Positions 37,257 through 46,119 are shown, counted from the first letter of the stretch. The stretch: DNA of 64,000 nucleotides from Lutibacter sp. (GCA_030683995.1 JAUXPH010000015.1:186001-250000), one strand, 5' to 3'. The notes: generated by a model from the letters alone, not told the origin. Numbers and translations are program-made.

Positions 37257-38012
37257 TTATCGTATAAGTATCGCTACTATTGAAATTAAAAACGAAATTG
37301 AAGTTAGAATAATTCCGGTATTTGCGCCAACTGCTGAAGAATTTACCTTGGATTTGTTTGGCTCCACAATCAATACATCATTTTGGACCAGATAGAAATA
37401 AGGGGAATTGAGAATTTCTCTGCTGGTTAAATCGATGTCGATAAAGGTTCTTTTTCCGTTTTGTTCCCTGATCAACACCACCGTTTTTCGTTTGCCCTGA
37501 ATGGTTAAATCACCTGCCAGCCCTATCGCCTCCAATATGGAAATGCGCTCATTTGGCACCGGATAGGTTCCGGGTTTTTGCACTTCCCCCAAAACGGTAA
37601 CCTTAAAGTTTGTTAACCTGATGTTGACAATGGGATTTTTGATGTATACCGCCAATGTTTCCGCTAAATGGCCGGTGATTTCTTTGGTGGTAAATCCTTC
37701 TACTTTTATTTTCCCCAATACCGGAAAATTAATTTCCCCGTCGGAATTTACCAAATAAGTTAGGGATTTTGGTTGTGCCATTGCATTTCCTGCTTCAAAT
37801 AAATTAAACGGCAAGGCAGCTTCCGCATCCAAGGCAGACACATGAATGGCTAAAATATCGTCCTGCTGAATTTTAGGTTCCACTTTTACGATGGCTTCAA
37901 TAGCATCTATGCCGTCAGCATCCTGCAAATAAACCATCTCTTTTTTAGAGACACAAGATCCCATACTTATCATTAGCACTGTTACAATCGCTACTTTTAA
38001 CCTTTTTTTCAT
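37257..38012 (-). CDS. Polysaccharide export lipoprotein (Wza-like)
   Basis: A lipoprotein signal peptide ends in the lipobox SMGSC at Cys20. The mature protein has the polysaccharide export (PES) domain, visible as ILAIHVSALDAEAALPFN and DGEINFPVLGKIKVEGFT. SLBB-like parts (KVTVLGEVQKPGTYPVPN) follow, and the chain ends in a hydrophobic C-terminus. Length is 251 residues, shorter than enterobacterial Wza. It would form the outer-membrane export channel. Its start overlaps the end of the WbpM-like gene by 4 nt, and Wzc follows after 10 nt. Confidence 0.92.
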   Translation of the reverse strand: MKKRLKVAIVTVLMISMGSCVSKKEMVYLQDADGIDAIEAIVKVEPKIQQDDILAIHVSALDAEAALPFNLFEAGNAMAQPKSLTYLVNSDGEINFPVLGKIKVEGFTTKEITGHLAETLAVYIKNPIVNIRLTNFKVTVLGEVQKPGTYPVPNERISILEAIGLAGDLTIQGKRKTVVLIREQNGKRTFIDIDLTSREILNSPYFYLVQNDVLIVEPNKSKVNSSAVGANTGIILTSISFLISIVAILIR

Positions 38013-39928
38013 TGTTCTGTTTTAATTTTTATCTGTTCAATATGGTCAAATTTTTCATAAACTGAATTGTTTGATAAGAACTCTGGCACAATTTCTTTCA
38101 TTTTTGATACAGTTTGTTCAAAATTTAATTCCCTGTTAAAAACACACAATTCATTTATTTTTTGCTGAATTTCATTTACATCCATAGTCTTCACTTTGGC
38201 AATCATAATTTTGCTGTGGTGCGTTGGAATGCAATTTTCGCCGTCACCCAGCAATTCTTCGTAAATTTTTTCACCAGGCCTTAGACCCGTAATTTCTATA
38301 TCGATGTCCTCCGGATATTTCAGGTTCGACAACTGTATCATATTTAGTGCCAAATCGTAAATTTTTATGGGGGTCCCCATATCAAACACATATATTTCGC
38401 CACCATCACCCATAATTCCTGCTTCCAATACCAATTGGCAGGCTTCGGGAATGGTCATAAAATAGCGTGTGATATCTTTATGGGTTAAGGTAATGGGTCC
38501 TCCGTTTTTAATTTGCGTTTTAAACAAAGGAATCACCGAACCGCTTGATCCCAATACGTTTCCGAAACGGGTGGTGATAAATTTTGAAGTTCCTTTGCCC
38601 TGTAAACTTGTGATGTACATTTCGGCAATGCGTTTAGTGGCACCCATCACATTGGCTGGGTTTACCGCTTTATCGGTAGACACCATCACAAACTTTTTGG
38701 CTTGGTGTTTTATCACCAAATCGGCAATCGTTTTGGTTCCAAACACATTCACAAGCACTGCTTCGTAAGGGTTTCCCTCCATAAATGGCACGTGTTTGTA
38801 GGCTGCGGCGTGAAATACCATTTCGGGCTTGAACTTTTCAAAAATGGAATCCATCCGTTTTTCATTCCTTACATCCGCCACAATGCAGGTTATATTTTGG
38901 TATTTTTTATAGTTGAAATATTGTTGCAAGTTGTACAAATCAGATTCGGCCTGATCTACCAATATTAAATGTTTGTAATTAAAATTGGCAAGCTGCCTAC
39001 ATATTTCACTTCCAATGGAACCGGCAGCTCCCGTAATTAACACCACTTTATCATCGAATTCTTTTTGAAGTTCGGGATTGTCCATTTCAATCACCGACCT
39101 TCCCAATAGATCTTCAATTTTGATTGATTTAATCTGACCAACTTTTAAATTGGGCCCATTTATCCAGGTTCTTGTGGGCGGCACAATCTTTACCTTTACT
39201 GAAAGTTTTGTCAATTGGGCCACTATTTCAATAAGCCTTGATTGCTTTATGAATTGCATCGCAATAATTATCCTGGTAATCCTTTTAGCGGTAATAAATT
39301 CTTGCGTAACGTCTTTGGGATTGTACACCCTTACCCCATTGATTCGCTTGTTATGTTTGCGAGGATCATCGTCTATAAATCCACATATTTGCGAATTGTT
39401 CGCTTTGTCATTATTAAAAATAGAATAGGTCAACAATCCTGCTTCTCCCGCTCCATAAATCATTACTTTTGGTCCGACTTTATAGCTAGAAAACAAAATA
39501 TTGTAAAAAATCTTAAACAGAAATCTAAGTCCGATTAACACTATAGTATTCAACAAAAAATGGATCACTATGATGGACAATGGGAAATCTAAAATTTCAC
39601 CCAAATTTAGATAATTGACTAAAAATACGGTCGCCATTAAGAAAACCATAATTAAAAAACTGGCCATAATTACTTTTATGGCATCCCTAGATCCGGTATG
39701 GCGTATAATTCCTTTATAAGAACCCGTAATTAAGAAAGAAAAAACAGTGATGGCAATTACAACAGGGAGTTGAATTTTAAGCACAGAGCCGTCCAATGAA
39801 AATCTAAAATTAAAACGTATTAAGTGTGCAAATAAAAAATTATTTACCACCCAATACAAATCAATCGCCAAAACCAACCAGCTGGGAGCGCTTCTTATAA
39901 AAAACTGCTTCCGAATTCTTCTTAACAT
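38009..39928 (-). CDS. UDP-GlcNAc 4,6-dehydratase, membrane-bound WbpM/PglF/CapD type
   Basis: The ORF track begins at a TTG; the ATG at 39926-39928 (MLRRIRKQFFIRSAPSW) is preferred, giving 639 residues. Four membrane helices occupy roughly residues 15-140. A first Rossmann region (VMIYGAGEAGLLTYSIF) is followed by the SDR domain with LITGAAGSIGSEICRQ near 297-312. The active-site segment VSTDKAVNPANVMGATKR has Met in place of the SDR Tyr, as known in this family. It makes the 4-keto-6-deoxy sugar used by the PglE-like aminotransferase downstream. It starts the wza-wzc operon. Confidence 0.92.
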   Translation of the reverse strand: MLRRIRKQFFIRSAPSWLVLAIDLYWVVNNFLFAHLIRFNFRFSLDGSVLKIQLPVVIAITVFSFLITGSYKGIIRHTGSRDAIKVIMASFLIMVFLMATVFLVNYLNLGEILDFPLSIIVIHFLLNTIVLIGLRFLFKIFYNILFSSYKVGPKVMIYGAGEAGLLTYSIFNNDKANNSQICGFIDDDPRKHNKRINGVRVYNPKDVTQEFITAKRITRIIIAMQFIKQSRLIEIVAQLTKLSVKVKIVPPTRTWINGPNLKVGQIKSIKIEDLLGRSVIEMDNPELQKEFDDKVVLITGAAGSIGSEICRQLANFNYKHLILVDQAESDLYNLQQYFNYKKYQNITCIVADVRNEKRMDSIFEKFKPEMVFHAAAYKHVPFMEGNPYEAVLVNVFGTKTIADLVIKHQAKKFVMVSTDKAVNPANVMGATKRIAEMYITSLQGKGTSKFITTRFGNVLGSSGSVIPLFKTQIKNGGPITLTHKDITRYFMTIPEACQLVLEAGIMGDGGEIYVFDMGTPIKIYDLALNMIQLSNLKYPEDIDIEITGLRPGEKIYEELLGDGENCIPTHHSKIMIAKVKTMDVNEIQQKINELCVFNRELNFEQTVSKMKEIVPEFLSNNSVYEKFDHIEQIKIKTEQ

Positions 39929-39958
39929 ATTCCCAATTATTAACCCCCTTGACAATCA

Positions 39959-39981
39959 AAAATCTTTAAATTAAAGATTTT
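39959..39981 (-). promoter_or_regulatory. Perfect inverted repeat in the leader of the export operon
   Basis: AAAATCTTTAA-A-TTAAAGATTTT has 11-bp arms and one central base. It lies between a promoter-like box (40107-40114) and the first gene of the wbpM-wza-wzc operon. It could be an early terminator/attenuator or an operator; the T run is short and the stem is all A/T except one pair per arm. Confidence 0.5.
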
Positions 39982-40106
39982 AAAGTCCTCTTATGCCTAT
40001 ACAATTCTTTTCTTTCCCCTATAATTCAACCCTATTTGAATGAGTGCAATTTATTAAAGCAGTGTACTATTTTTGTTGGAGTAAGGTTATTTAAATTTTT
40101 ATTGTG

Positions 40107-40114
40107 CAAATATA
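40107..40114 (-). promoter_or_regulatory. -7 box for the wbpM-wza-wzc operon
   Basis: The minus strand reads TATATTTG, a full TAnnTTTG match, with a TTG 18 nt further upstream (40135-40133). If used, the operon has a leader of about 170 nt that includes the inverted repeat at 39959. Confidence 0.5.
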
Positions 40115-40738
40115 AGAGATTTTTCAATAAGTCAATCCATTTTGAAACAGTCAATTACTTAAAACATCCTATTTATTTGATTTTTATTACAAATTGCTGG
40201 TTTGTTGGGGGTTGGATACGTTGATATGTTGATGGGTTGATTGGGTGCTTATGGGGTTTCGTTAGTTCTCAACAGGTTGCCACGTCGGCTACGCCTTCTC
40301 GCAATGACGGGGGTTGCTTAGGGGCATTACGGCAGTTTGGGGAAGGTTTTTTAAATGATTTAGTTAGTTCTCAATAACTTTCTTATGAGATTGCGTTAGT
40401 TCTTGACAGGTTTCTTAGATGATTTCGGTAGTTCTCAACAACTTTCTTATGAGATTGCGTTAGTTCACAACAGGTTGCCACGTCGGCTACGCCTTCTCGC
40501 AATGACGGGGGTTGCTTAGGGGCATTACGGCAGTTTGGGGTAGGTTTTTTAGATGATTTTGTAAGTTCTCAACAAATTCTTATGAGATTGCGTTAGTTCT
40601 TGACAGGTTGCCGCGTCGGATTATTTCGGCTTTACTTCGGCTACGCTCAGCAACCAGCCTCAGTAATCCTTCTCGCAATGACGAAATTTGTTTTCTTTTC
40701 AACTTTAGTGTTTGAGCTTTAAACTTAATAAAGCTCAC
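40115..40738. repeat. Repeat block with 32-bp tandem units
   Basis: No gene is present; the 62-residue ORF at 40036 is not credible. From about 40256 there are degenerate 32-bp tandem units, for example GTTAGTTCTCAATAACTTTC ending TTATGAGATTGC, then GTTAGTTCTTGACAGGTTTC and GGTAGTTCTCAACAACTTTC. They are interrupted three times by the MITE right end (CAGGTTGCC...TCTCGCAATGACG) near 40275-40312, 40470-40508 and 40603-40682. A 20-bp word GGGGCATTACGGCAGTTTGG occurs twice. Confidence 0.65.
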
Positions 40739-40885
40739 CGCGCCGGCTGGCCCTATCGCTAAAAACAGCTACCAGCTGTTTTCTTAACGCTCTGTCCTCC
40801 CTTCGGGGGCTAGGGGGCTTTCAACGCGCCGGCTGGCCCTATCGCTAAAAATGTTTACCAAACATTTTTTTAACGCTCTGTCCCG
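40739..40885. repeat. Covarying-hairpin repeat, copies 2 and 3 in tandem
   Basis: Copy 2 (40739-40797) has AAAA CAGCT-ACC-AGCTG TTTT. Copy 3 (40824-40885) has AAAAA TGTTT-ACC-AAACA TTTTTTT. Both lie inside identical flanks GCGCCGGCTGGCCCTATCGC and TTAACGCTCTGTCC. Between them stands an inverted CCTTCGGGGGCTAGGGGGC repeat. Confidence 0.75.
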
Positions 40886-40899
40886 CAATGAAGGCGGAT

Positions 40900-41214
40900 T
40901 TAAGGGGCTTTATATATCGCAATGATAGATATCCACCCTTCAGATAAATCCTTCCAATATGGGTTTTCAATTTGTATCAGTGCTTCTTTTCTTTTGCGAT
41001 TGCCTGCTTTTAATTGCTTTTCTCTTGCTATTGCCTGATTGATATTTTCAAATTCTTCAGAATAAACCAATTTATCGCAATTATAGCTAGCGGTAAAACC
41101 TTTGTGAATTTTAGTTTTGTGCTGATACACACGTTCTAATAAATTACTGGTTACCCCAATGTAAATAACGGTATTGTTTTTATTGGCCATAAAATAGATG
41201 TAGCTCTTTTTCAT
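40900..41214 (-). CDS. Small GIY-YIG nuclease-domain protein, second copy
   Basis: This 104-residue paralogue of the protein at 34160 has YIYFMANKNNTVIYIGVTSN followed by LLERVYQHKTKIHKGFTASYNC and the conserved REKQLKAGNRKRKEALIQIE. Its C-terminus runs on for about ten residues (WISIIAIYKAP) into downstream repeat sequence. As with the first copy, the sequence upstream of the start leads into the MITE-like element. Two related copies about 6.7 kb apart, each tied to the same repeat, suggest duplication as a unit. Function is unproven. Confidence 0.84.
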   Translation of the reverse strand: MKKSYIYFMANKNNTVIYIGVTSNLLERVYQHKTKIHKGFTASYNCDKLVYSEEFENINQAIAREKQLKAGNRKRKEALIQIENPYWKDLSEGWISIIAIYKAP

Positions 41215-41271
41215 AAAGGAAATTTACTTAATTTTTCCGACATCAAAAGCCAGTAAAGATACTAAAATCCC

Positions 41272-41483
41272 GTCATTGCGAGGCGTTATTGAGCGAGAGC
41301 GAAAGAACAACGCGGCAACCTGCCCTGAACTACCGCAAAGCTAATGAGAATGCTTTTGCTTATTTATCGTTGCGTTTGTTTAATTCCGTTAGTTCTCAAC
41401 AACTTTCTTATGAGATTGCGTTAATTCGGGACAGGTTGCCGCAGTCGCCACGGCTTTTTAAGCCGTTGCTCCATCGCAATGAC
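41272..41483. mobile_element. MITE-like element, copy B
   Basis: GTCATTGCGAGGCGTTATTG ... CGGCAACCTGCCCTGAACTA at the left is mirrored by TTAATTCGGGACAGGTTGCC ... ATCGCAATGAC at the right. It lies upstream of the second GIY-YIG gene, as copy A lies upstream of the first. Length is 212 bp, with no gene inside; the 75-residue ORF at 41289 is translated repeat. Confidence 0.65.
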
Positions 41484-41539
41484 GAAATTTGTTTTCTTTT
41501 CAACTTTAGTGTTTGAGCTTTAAACTTAATAAAGCTAAC

Positions 41540-41739
41540 CGCGCCGGCTGGCCCTATCGCTAAAAACAGCTACCAGCTGTTTTCTTAACGTTTCGCCCCA
41601 CCCAGACCGCCGGGATGTATTGCTAAAATATTGGCTTTTTAAGATGGCTCTTTGGGTTGCTGCTATGGCCATTATGATTGAAACTTCATTTTATGAGATC
41701 CTGAAACAAGTTCAGGATGACGTTATCAATATTTTACTT
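41540..41739. repeat. Covarying-hairpin repeat (copy 4) joined to a shared 3' block
   Basis: The hairpin repeat (stem CAGCT-ACC-AGCTG at about 41562-41584) is followed by CACCCAGACCGCC, TGCTAAAATATTGGCTTTTT and TTTTATGAGATCCTGAAACA up to the end of the aminotransferase gene. The same block, in varying completeness, lies at 45761-45960, 46450-46650 and 50560-50750, each time next to the 3' end of a minus-strand gene or fragment. Confidence 0.65.
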
Positions 41740-42879
41740 TTACTTCAAGAAAAAAGCATCCAGCGCAACTTTAATTCGGTCTCGGTCCTCGCTGGTGAGG
41801 TTGGAGCAGGAAGGAAGACAGAGTCCGTTTTGGAAAAGGGATTCGCTTATGGTTCCGCCGTAGTAGGGATCGTTTGCGAAAATGGGCTGCAGGTGCATAG
41901 GTTTCCATAATGGGCGACTTTCAATGTTTGCCGCATCCATCGCCAAACGGAGGTCTTCGCGTGTTTTTCCGCCGGTTTGTTCGGGGTTGACCAAGATGGC
42001 AGAGAGCCAGTGGTTTGAATAATAATCGGTATTGGGTTCGGAAAAAACGGTGACACCTTGGATGTCTTTGAAATAATTGACATAAAAATCGTGCATCGCC
42101 CTGCGCAATGTGACGTGTTCGTCCAGTACTTCCATTTGTCCGCGTCCGATGCCTGCCACGATATTGCTCATTCGGTAGTTGTAGCCAATTTCACTGTGTT
42201 GGTAGTGTGGTGCATTGTCTCGTGATTGTGTGGCGAAGAACACCGCTTTGTCTTTAATTTCCCAGGTTTTTGCCACCAATGCCCCACCACCAGAAGTGGT
42301 GATGATTTTGTTGCCGTTAAAGGACAGTATGCCTATATCGCCAAAAGTGCCGCATTTTTGGTTTTTAAAGGTGCTTCCCAAAGCACTTGCGGCATCTTCA
42401 ATTAAAAAAAGGCTGTATTTTTTTGCTATTGCCGCAATCTCATCCCATTTTGCAGGCATTCCGTAAGAATCGACCACAATGATGGCCTTTGGTTTTTTGC
42501 CTTTTGCGATGCGATCAATAATCGCTACTTCCAGGGTTTTCGGACACATATTAAAAGTATCGGCTTCACTGTCGATAAAAACCGGTGTTGCCCCTTGGTA
42601 TACAACAGGGTTTGCCGATGCTGAAAATGTGAAGGTTTGACACAAAACCTCATCGCCCTGGCTTACCCCTGCCAGTATCAACCCCAAATGAATGGCTGCC
42701 GTGCCTGAGCTAAGTGCTGCAACAAAATTGTTTTCACCCAAATAAATTTGCATCGTATTTTCAAACTCAGTTACATTCGGGCCCAATGGGGCTATCCAGT
42801 TGGAGTTGAATGCTTCTTGTATGTATTTTATTTCTTTGCCTGACATATGGGGGGATGACAGCCATATTTTTTTGTTCAT
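41740..42879 (-). CDS. DegT-family aminotransferase, PglE-like
   Basis: This PLP enzyme of 379 residues has the start MNKKIWLSSPHMSGKEIKYI typical of PglE/WeeJ-like sugar 4-aminotransferases. The PLP-binding lysine is in LSFNGNKIITTSGGGALV, with FLIEDAASALGSTF before it. It would aminate the 4-keto-6-deoxy sugar made by the WbpM/PglF-like enzyme, giving a UDP-bacillosamine precursor. The PglC-like transferase lies upstream (43378). A PglD-like acetyltransferase expected in this pathway is not in the window; the gap between contains only repeats. Confidence 0.88.
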   Translation of the reverse strand: MNKKIWLSSPHMSGKEIKYIQEAFNSNWIAPLGPNVTEFENTMQIYLGENNFVAALSSGTAAIHLGLILAGVSQGDEVLCQTFTFSASANPVVYQGATPVFIDSEADTFNMCPKTLEVAIIDRIAKGKKPKAIIVVDSYGMPAKWDEIAAIAKKYSLFLIEDAASALGSTFKNQKCGTFGDIGILSFNGNKIITTSGGGALVAKTWEIKDKAVFFATQSRDNAPHYQHSEIGYNYRMSNIVAGIGRGQMEVLDEHVTLRRAMHDFYVNYFKDIQGVTVFSEPNTDYYSNHWLSAILVNPEQTGGKTREDLRLAMDAANIESRPLWKPMHLQPIFANDPYYGGTISESLFQNGLCLPSCSNLTSEDRDRIKVALDAFFLK

Positions 42880-43377
42880 AGGGTGATATTCTAGTAGGTT
42901 ATAAAATTAAGGATTTTTTACACACCCCTACCCCTCTCAAGAGGGGAATTTGAATTTGGTTAAATGATTTCTTTTTTCTTTCCCCGCTCTCTGGTGCTCG
43001 TTTGCAACGAGTACCTACTTAAATTGGCCCATAAAATGTAGCGTTTGTAACGCGGATAACTCCTTTGTGATATAAGGGTTTTGGACATATTGGTGGTTCG
43101 CAACAGGTTTCTTAGATGATTTAGTTAGTTCACGACAGGTTGCCACAGTCGCTACGGCTTTTTAAGCCGTTTCCCTGCGCGCCAACTGGCTCGATCGCTA
43201 AAAACAGCCACTCCAGAACCGCCGGCTTGTATCTGCCCAACATCTCGCCCATAACTGTCGCTATGTCGTGTTAAAAACATCCACTGCATGTTTTCTTTAC
43301 GCTTGAACCTCTTTACGCTCCGTCCCGCAATGACGGGGATTTTTAAGGAACTTTACAGTAGGGCAATGACGGGGGTT
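42880..43377. repeat. Composite repeat copy B and degenerate hairpin repeats
   Basis: The stretch contains the palindrome CCCCTCTCAAGAGGGG (about 42930-42945) and the composite repeat starting CTGGTGCTCGTTTGCAACGA at 42991. From 43176 it also has diverged covarying-hairpin units (GCGCGCCAACTGGCTC, then AAAACAT-CCACTGC-ATGTTTT at about 43274-43294). No coding sequence is evident. Confidence 0.6.
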
Positions 43378-43947
43378 TCAAGGGGCTTTGCGGAGCAGAG
43401 ACATTGCCGTTTTCCAAATAATTTTAAGATCCCCAAAAAAGCTGTGGTTGTGGTAATATTCTAAGTTTAATGTTACTTTGTCGGGAAAGAGGATGGTGTT
43501 GTTGTAGTGCAAGGGATTTTGCTGCTGAGCCAATAAGGCTTCTTCGTTGGCGTATTTTAAGGTGGCCAAACTTGTAAGTCCGGGTTTTAGTTCTAGAATT
43601 TTGCGGTGTTCTCCTTGTAATTTGTCGTAATAGCCCGGTACATCTGGGCGGGGGCCAACGACACTCATGTTGCCGATGAGGACATTGAACAGTTGCGGTA
43701 ATTCATCTATTTTGGTTTTGCGGATGAAATTGCCAAAACGGGTAATGGTTTTTACGCCGTTAATCGCTTTCATAGACTTTAGCTTGTATATGTTAAACGG
43801 TTTCCCGAATTGGCCTATTCTTTTTTGGATGAAAAGTCCGTTGGATCTGGTGTCTATGGAGGAAAGTAGCCAGCATAAAATGATGAGCCAGCCCAATAAT
43901 AAGAGGCCGGTAATGGAGAAGATGATGTCGAAGAGTCTTTTAGACAA
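43378..43947 (-). CDS. Initiating sugar-1-phosphate transferase (PglC-like)
   Basis: This short phosphoglycosyltransferase (189 residues) has one N-terminal membrane-associated hydrophobic segment ([18 protein letters not shown]). The family core is [45 protein letters not shown] and LKPGLTS. Such enzymes move a sugar phosphate, here probably a bacillosamine-type sugar, onto undecaprenyl phosphate at the inner membrane. It lies in line with the PglE-like gene, separated by repeats. A second transferase of the same superfamily is at 46654. Confidence 0.88.
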   Translation of the reverse strand: MSKRLFDIIFSITGLLLLGWLIILCWLLSSIDTRSNGLFIQKRIGQFGKPFNIYKLKSMKAINGVKTITRFGNFIRKTKIDELPQLFNVLIGNMSVVGPRPDVPGYYDKLQGEHRKILELKPGLTSLATLKYANEEALLAQQQNPLHYNNTILFPDKVTLNLEYYHNHSFFGDLKIIWKTAMSLLRKAP

Positions 43948-44016
43948 TTTGTTGCTGGTTAATATATTTATTCTTTTAATTGTTGAAGCGTTGAATTATT
44001 TAATTGACCCATTTTT

Positions 44017-44364
44017 TTATTCCAAATCCATTAGAATGGCAATATTTTCTTTGATTTTATCAATTAATTCAGTTGGGAGGTTCCCTACTTTTTTCACCAA
44101 ACGCTTATTGTCAATGGCCCTGATTTGATCAATCATCACATCACAATTTTCCTGCAAATTTGCTGTACCTTTTTTGAGATGTACCCTTAAAATATCCGAT
44201 TCCTTTTGAACATTTGTTGTAATTGGACATACAATGGTTGATGGATGCGGTATACAATTCAGCAAGTTCGTTTGAATCACTAAAACGGGTCTTGTTTTAC
44301 CTGCTTCCGTTCCAATTTGCGGATTTAAATCCGCTATCCAAATTTCGTACTGGTTAATTGTCAT
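44017..44364 (-). CDS. MazF/PemK-family toxin
   Basis: The ORF track starts at a TTG; the ATG at 44364 gives [20 protein letters not shown] and 115 residues. [25 protein letters not shown] and the C-terminal [16 protein letters not shown] are typical of MazF-type endoribonucleases. Its start overlaps the antitoxin gene by 11 nt, the usual toxin-antitoxin coupling. It appears intact. The module sits between two sugar-transferase genes of the glycan locus, apparently as an insertion. Confidence 0.9.
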   Translation of the reverse strand: MTINQYEIWIADLNPQIGTEAGKTRPVLVIQTNLLNCIPHPSTIVCPITTNVQKESDILRVHLKKGTANLQENCDVMIDQIRAIDNKRLVKKVGNLPTELIDKIKENIAILMDLE

Positions 44365-44584
44365 CGCCAATATTTTCAAAATCTTTAAGTACCTTCAAGG
44401 AATCCTCGCGCACTAAAACGGACTCTGTTTTTAATTTTTTTTCCAAAAGCTGTCTCTTTTGCACTTTATTATAATAGGCAATGGCTTCATTGATATACCT
44501 GTTCCTCGGCATTTTGGTGCCTGAAAGAATTTTTTCGGTTTCTCCAAATATGGAATCGTCTATTTTAAGGGATACTGTTTTCAT
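44354..44584 (-). CDS. Antitoxin of the MazF-type module
   Basis: This 76-residue protein begins MKTVSLKIDDSIFGETEKIL and continues MPRNRYINEAIAYYNKVQKR, a ribbon-helix-helix (CopG/MetJ-like) DNA-binding part. A charged C-terminal tail likely binds the toxin. It precedes and overlaps the toxin gene. Such antitoxins usually repress their own promoter. The upstream region carries a 176-bp duplication. Confidence 0.85.
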   Translation of the reverse strand: MKTVSLKIDDSIFGETEKILSGTKMPRNRYINEAIAYYNKVQKRQLLEKKLKTESVLVREDSLKVLKDFENIGDDN

Positions 44585-44589
44585 TTGTA

Positions 44590-44985
44590 ATTTTTTATTG
44601 TTTTTTATTTGTCAAATGGAATGCCCAGAATCTTTTTTTTTCTGTTAAATTATTTTGTTGCAGGCATTTCATCTGTTATCATTTTATTTTTTAGCGGGAA
44701 CAGATGCCGTTCGCCATTAATAATTCTTTTATATGTCAAATTTTGATATGCTCGGTTCATTTGTTATCATTTATTGTTTTTTATTTGTCAAATGGAATGC
44801 CTAGCATCTTTCTTTTTTCTTTTAGATTATTTTGTTGCAGGCATTTCATCTGTTATCATTTTATTTTTTATTGGTAACAGCTGCTGCCTGCCTGCCGGAC
44901 AGGCAGGCCTGCTTGCCGCAGGCAGGTTCTCCATTAATCATTCTTTTATATGTCAAATTTTGTTAGGCTCGGTTCATATTTATAA
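44590..44985. repeat. 176-bp direct duplication upstream of the antitoxin
   Basis: GTCAAATGGAATGCC occurs at 44611 and 44787. Each copy continues with TTGCAGGCATTTCATCTGTT, then CCATTAAT...ATTCTTTTATATGTCAAATTTTG. Copy 2 has about 45 extra bases at 44881-44927 made of CTGCCTGCCTGCCGGACAGG-type palindrome, absent from copy 1. The listed 79-residue ORF at 44774 is translated repeat. Confidence 0.75.
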
Positions 44986-45960
44986 ATTATATACCAAAGA
45001 TATATCATTTTAGTATATCCTAAATTAAAAATATTGTTAAAATTATTGCTTAATTGTTTTTGGGGTGATTATTTGTATATTTAGATTTAAGAGGGGTCAG
45101 CTTGCTCCGGAATACGCACTTCCAGGAAAAATTCCGTTTCTCAATTTTTATTAAACATCACTTTGCATATACAGTTTGATTTACAAATAGCGGCTTCATA
45201 AAATCGCTTAATTTTGTAAGGACTGGGATTTGAAAAATATTCATATTGCATATTCTATTGTGCAATTTGATACAAAAAACGCCTGTTCTAATATGCTTTT
45301 TAAATTGTTTACAGGAGGAACAATCGGTACAAATTGTGCCAGTAATAACGGTTTGAATTGTGCCACTTTAATAGATTAAGCATAAACTGCCTTGTGGCAA
45401 AAGCGCTGATTTTTTTCTTTGAGGGGGTCAGTATGCTCGGGAATAGCAATCAAGTCTGTAATTTGATTTGATGAACCCATTATGCGAATTTATAGGATGT
45501 TTGGTTCACGAAAACATAAAAACCTGCGGCATAAACAAATTCAAAGAGTGCTGAATTGTTGTCATTCATCTCCGATAGTCGGAATGAAGGGTTGACTTAT
45601 GATAAGCTAATAATAGAGAAAATGAGATTTTATCTATAAGAGCCGCGTTGCAAACGCTTTGCTTTATTCACACAAGTAAGTAGGTACTCGTTGCAAACGA
45701 GCACCAGATTGGTAAGTAGGTACTCGTTGCAAACGAGCACCAGATTGGTCTTTTTCTGTAAAATAAGCTCATTTTGCCTTGCGCCGACCATAATGATTAA
45801 ACTTCATTTTATGAGATCCTGAAACAAGTTCAGGATGACGTTTTCAATATTTTACTACGAAAAAAATCATAGGACGGGCTTCTTTGATTTGGGTTTAAAT
45901 TATGTTTAAAACTTATTTTGTTACTTTATACTTTTCCAATCCAACATTAGGGGCTTTTAT
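44986..45960. other. Long non-coding stretch with possible IS remnants and repeats
   Basis: No credible gene. GAGGGGTCAGCTTGCTCCGG at about 45090 and GAGGGGGTCAGTATGCTCGG at about 45421 are near-identical words 330 bp apart. Between them are two AATTGTGCCA-containing words (GGTACAAATTGTGCCA, GGTTTGAATTGTGCCA) of the kind seen as subterminal repeats of insertion sequences. This may be the remnant of an IS, with low confidence. At 45679-45742 two inverted copies of GTAGGTACTCGTTGCAAACG plus AGCACCAG stand in tandem. 45761-45960 repeats the shared 3' block. Confidence 0.5.
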
Positions 45961-45965
45961 GAGGC

Positions 45966-46102
45966 CTAATGCGTAACGCCTTTACTGCCCAGTACCCGCG
46001 TAAATGTAAGCACCAAAATTTTTAGGTCGAATAAAAATGATTTTCTATCGAGATATTCTTTTTCGTAGGCCACTTTATCTTCCAGTGACAATTCGTCCCT
46101 TG
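45966..46102 (-). pseudogene. Truncated copy of the sugar transferase 3' end
   Basis: This segment encodes about 45 C-terminal residues nearly identical to those of the gene at 46654 (RDELSLEDKVAYEKEYL through VLGSKGVTH and a stop). It breaks off abruptly at about 46102. The composite repeat with its CTGGTGCTCGT hairpin begins 18 nt later, so the rest of the gene is replaced by repeat sequence. It cannot make a working enzyme. Confidence 0.85.
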
Positions 46103-46119
46103 GACGTTGCAAGCTTTCT

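Noticed and set aside
40036-40224. 62-residue plus-strand ORF near the export operon promoter
   Set aside because: Very AT-rich, no conserved motif, and lies across the likely promoter of the opposite strand.
40256-40690. CRISPR array
   Set aside because: The 32-bp units are contiguous degenerate tandem repeats without unique spacers, and no cas gene is present.
41289-41910. 75- and 96-residue plus-strand ORFs
   Set aside because: They lie within the MITE-like element, the hairpin repeat, and the antisense of the aminotransferase gene.
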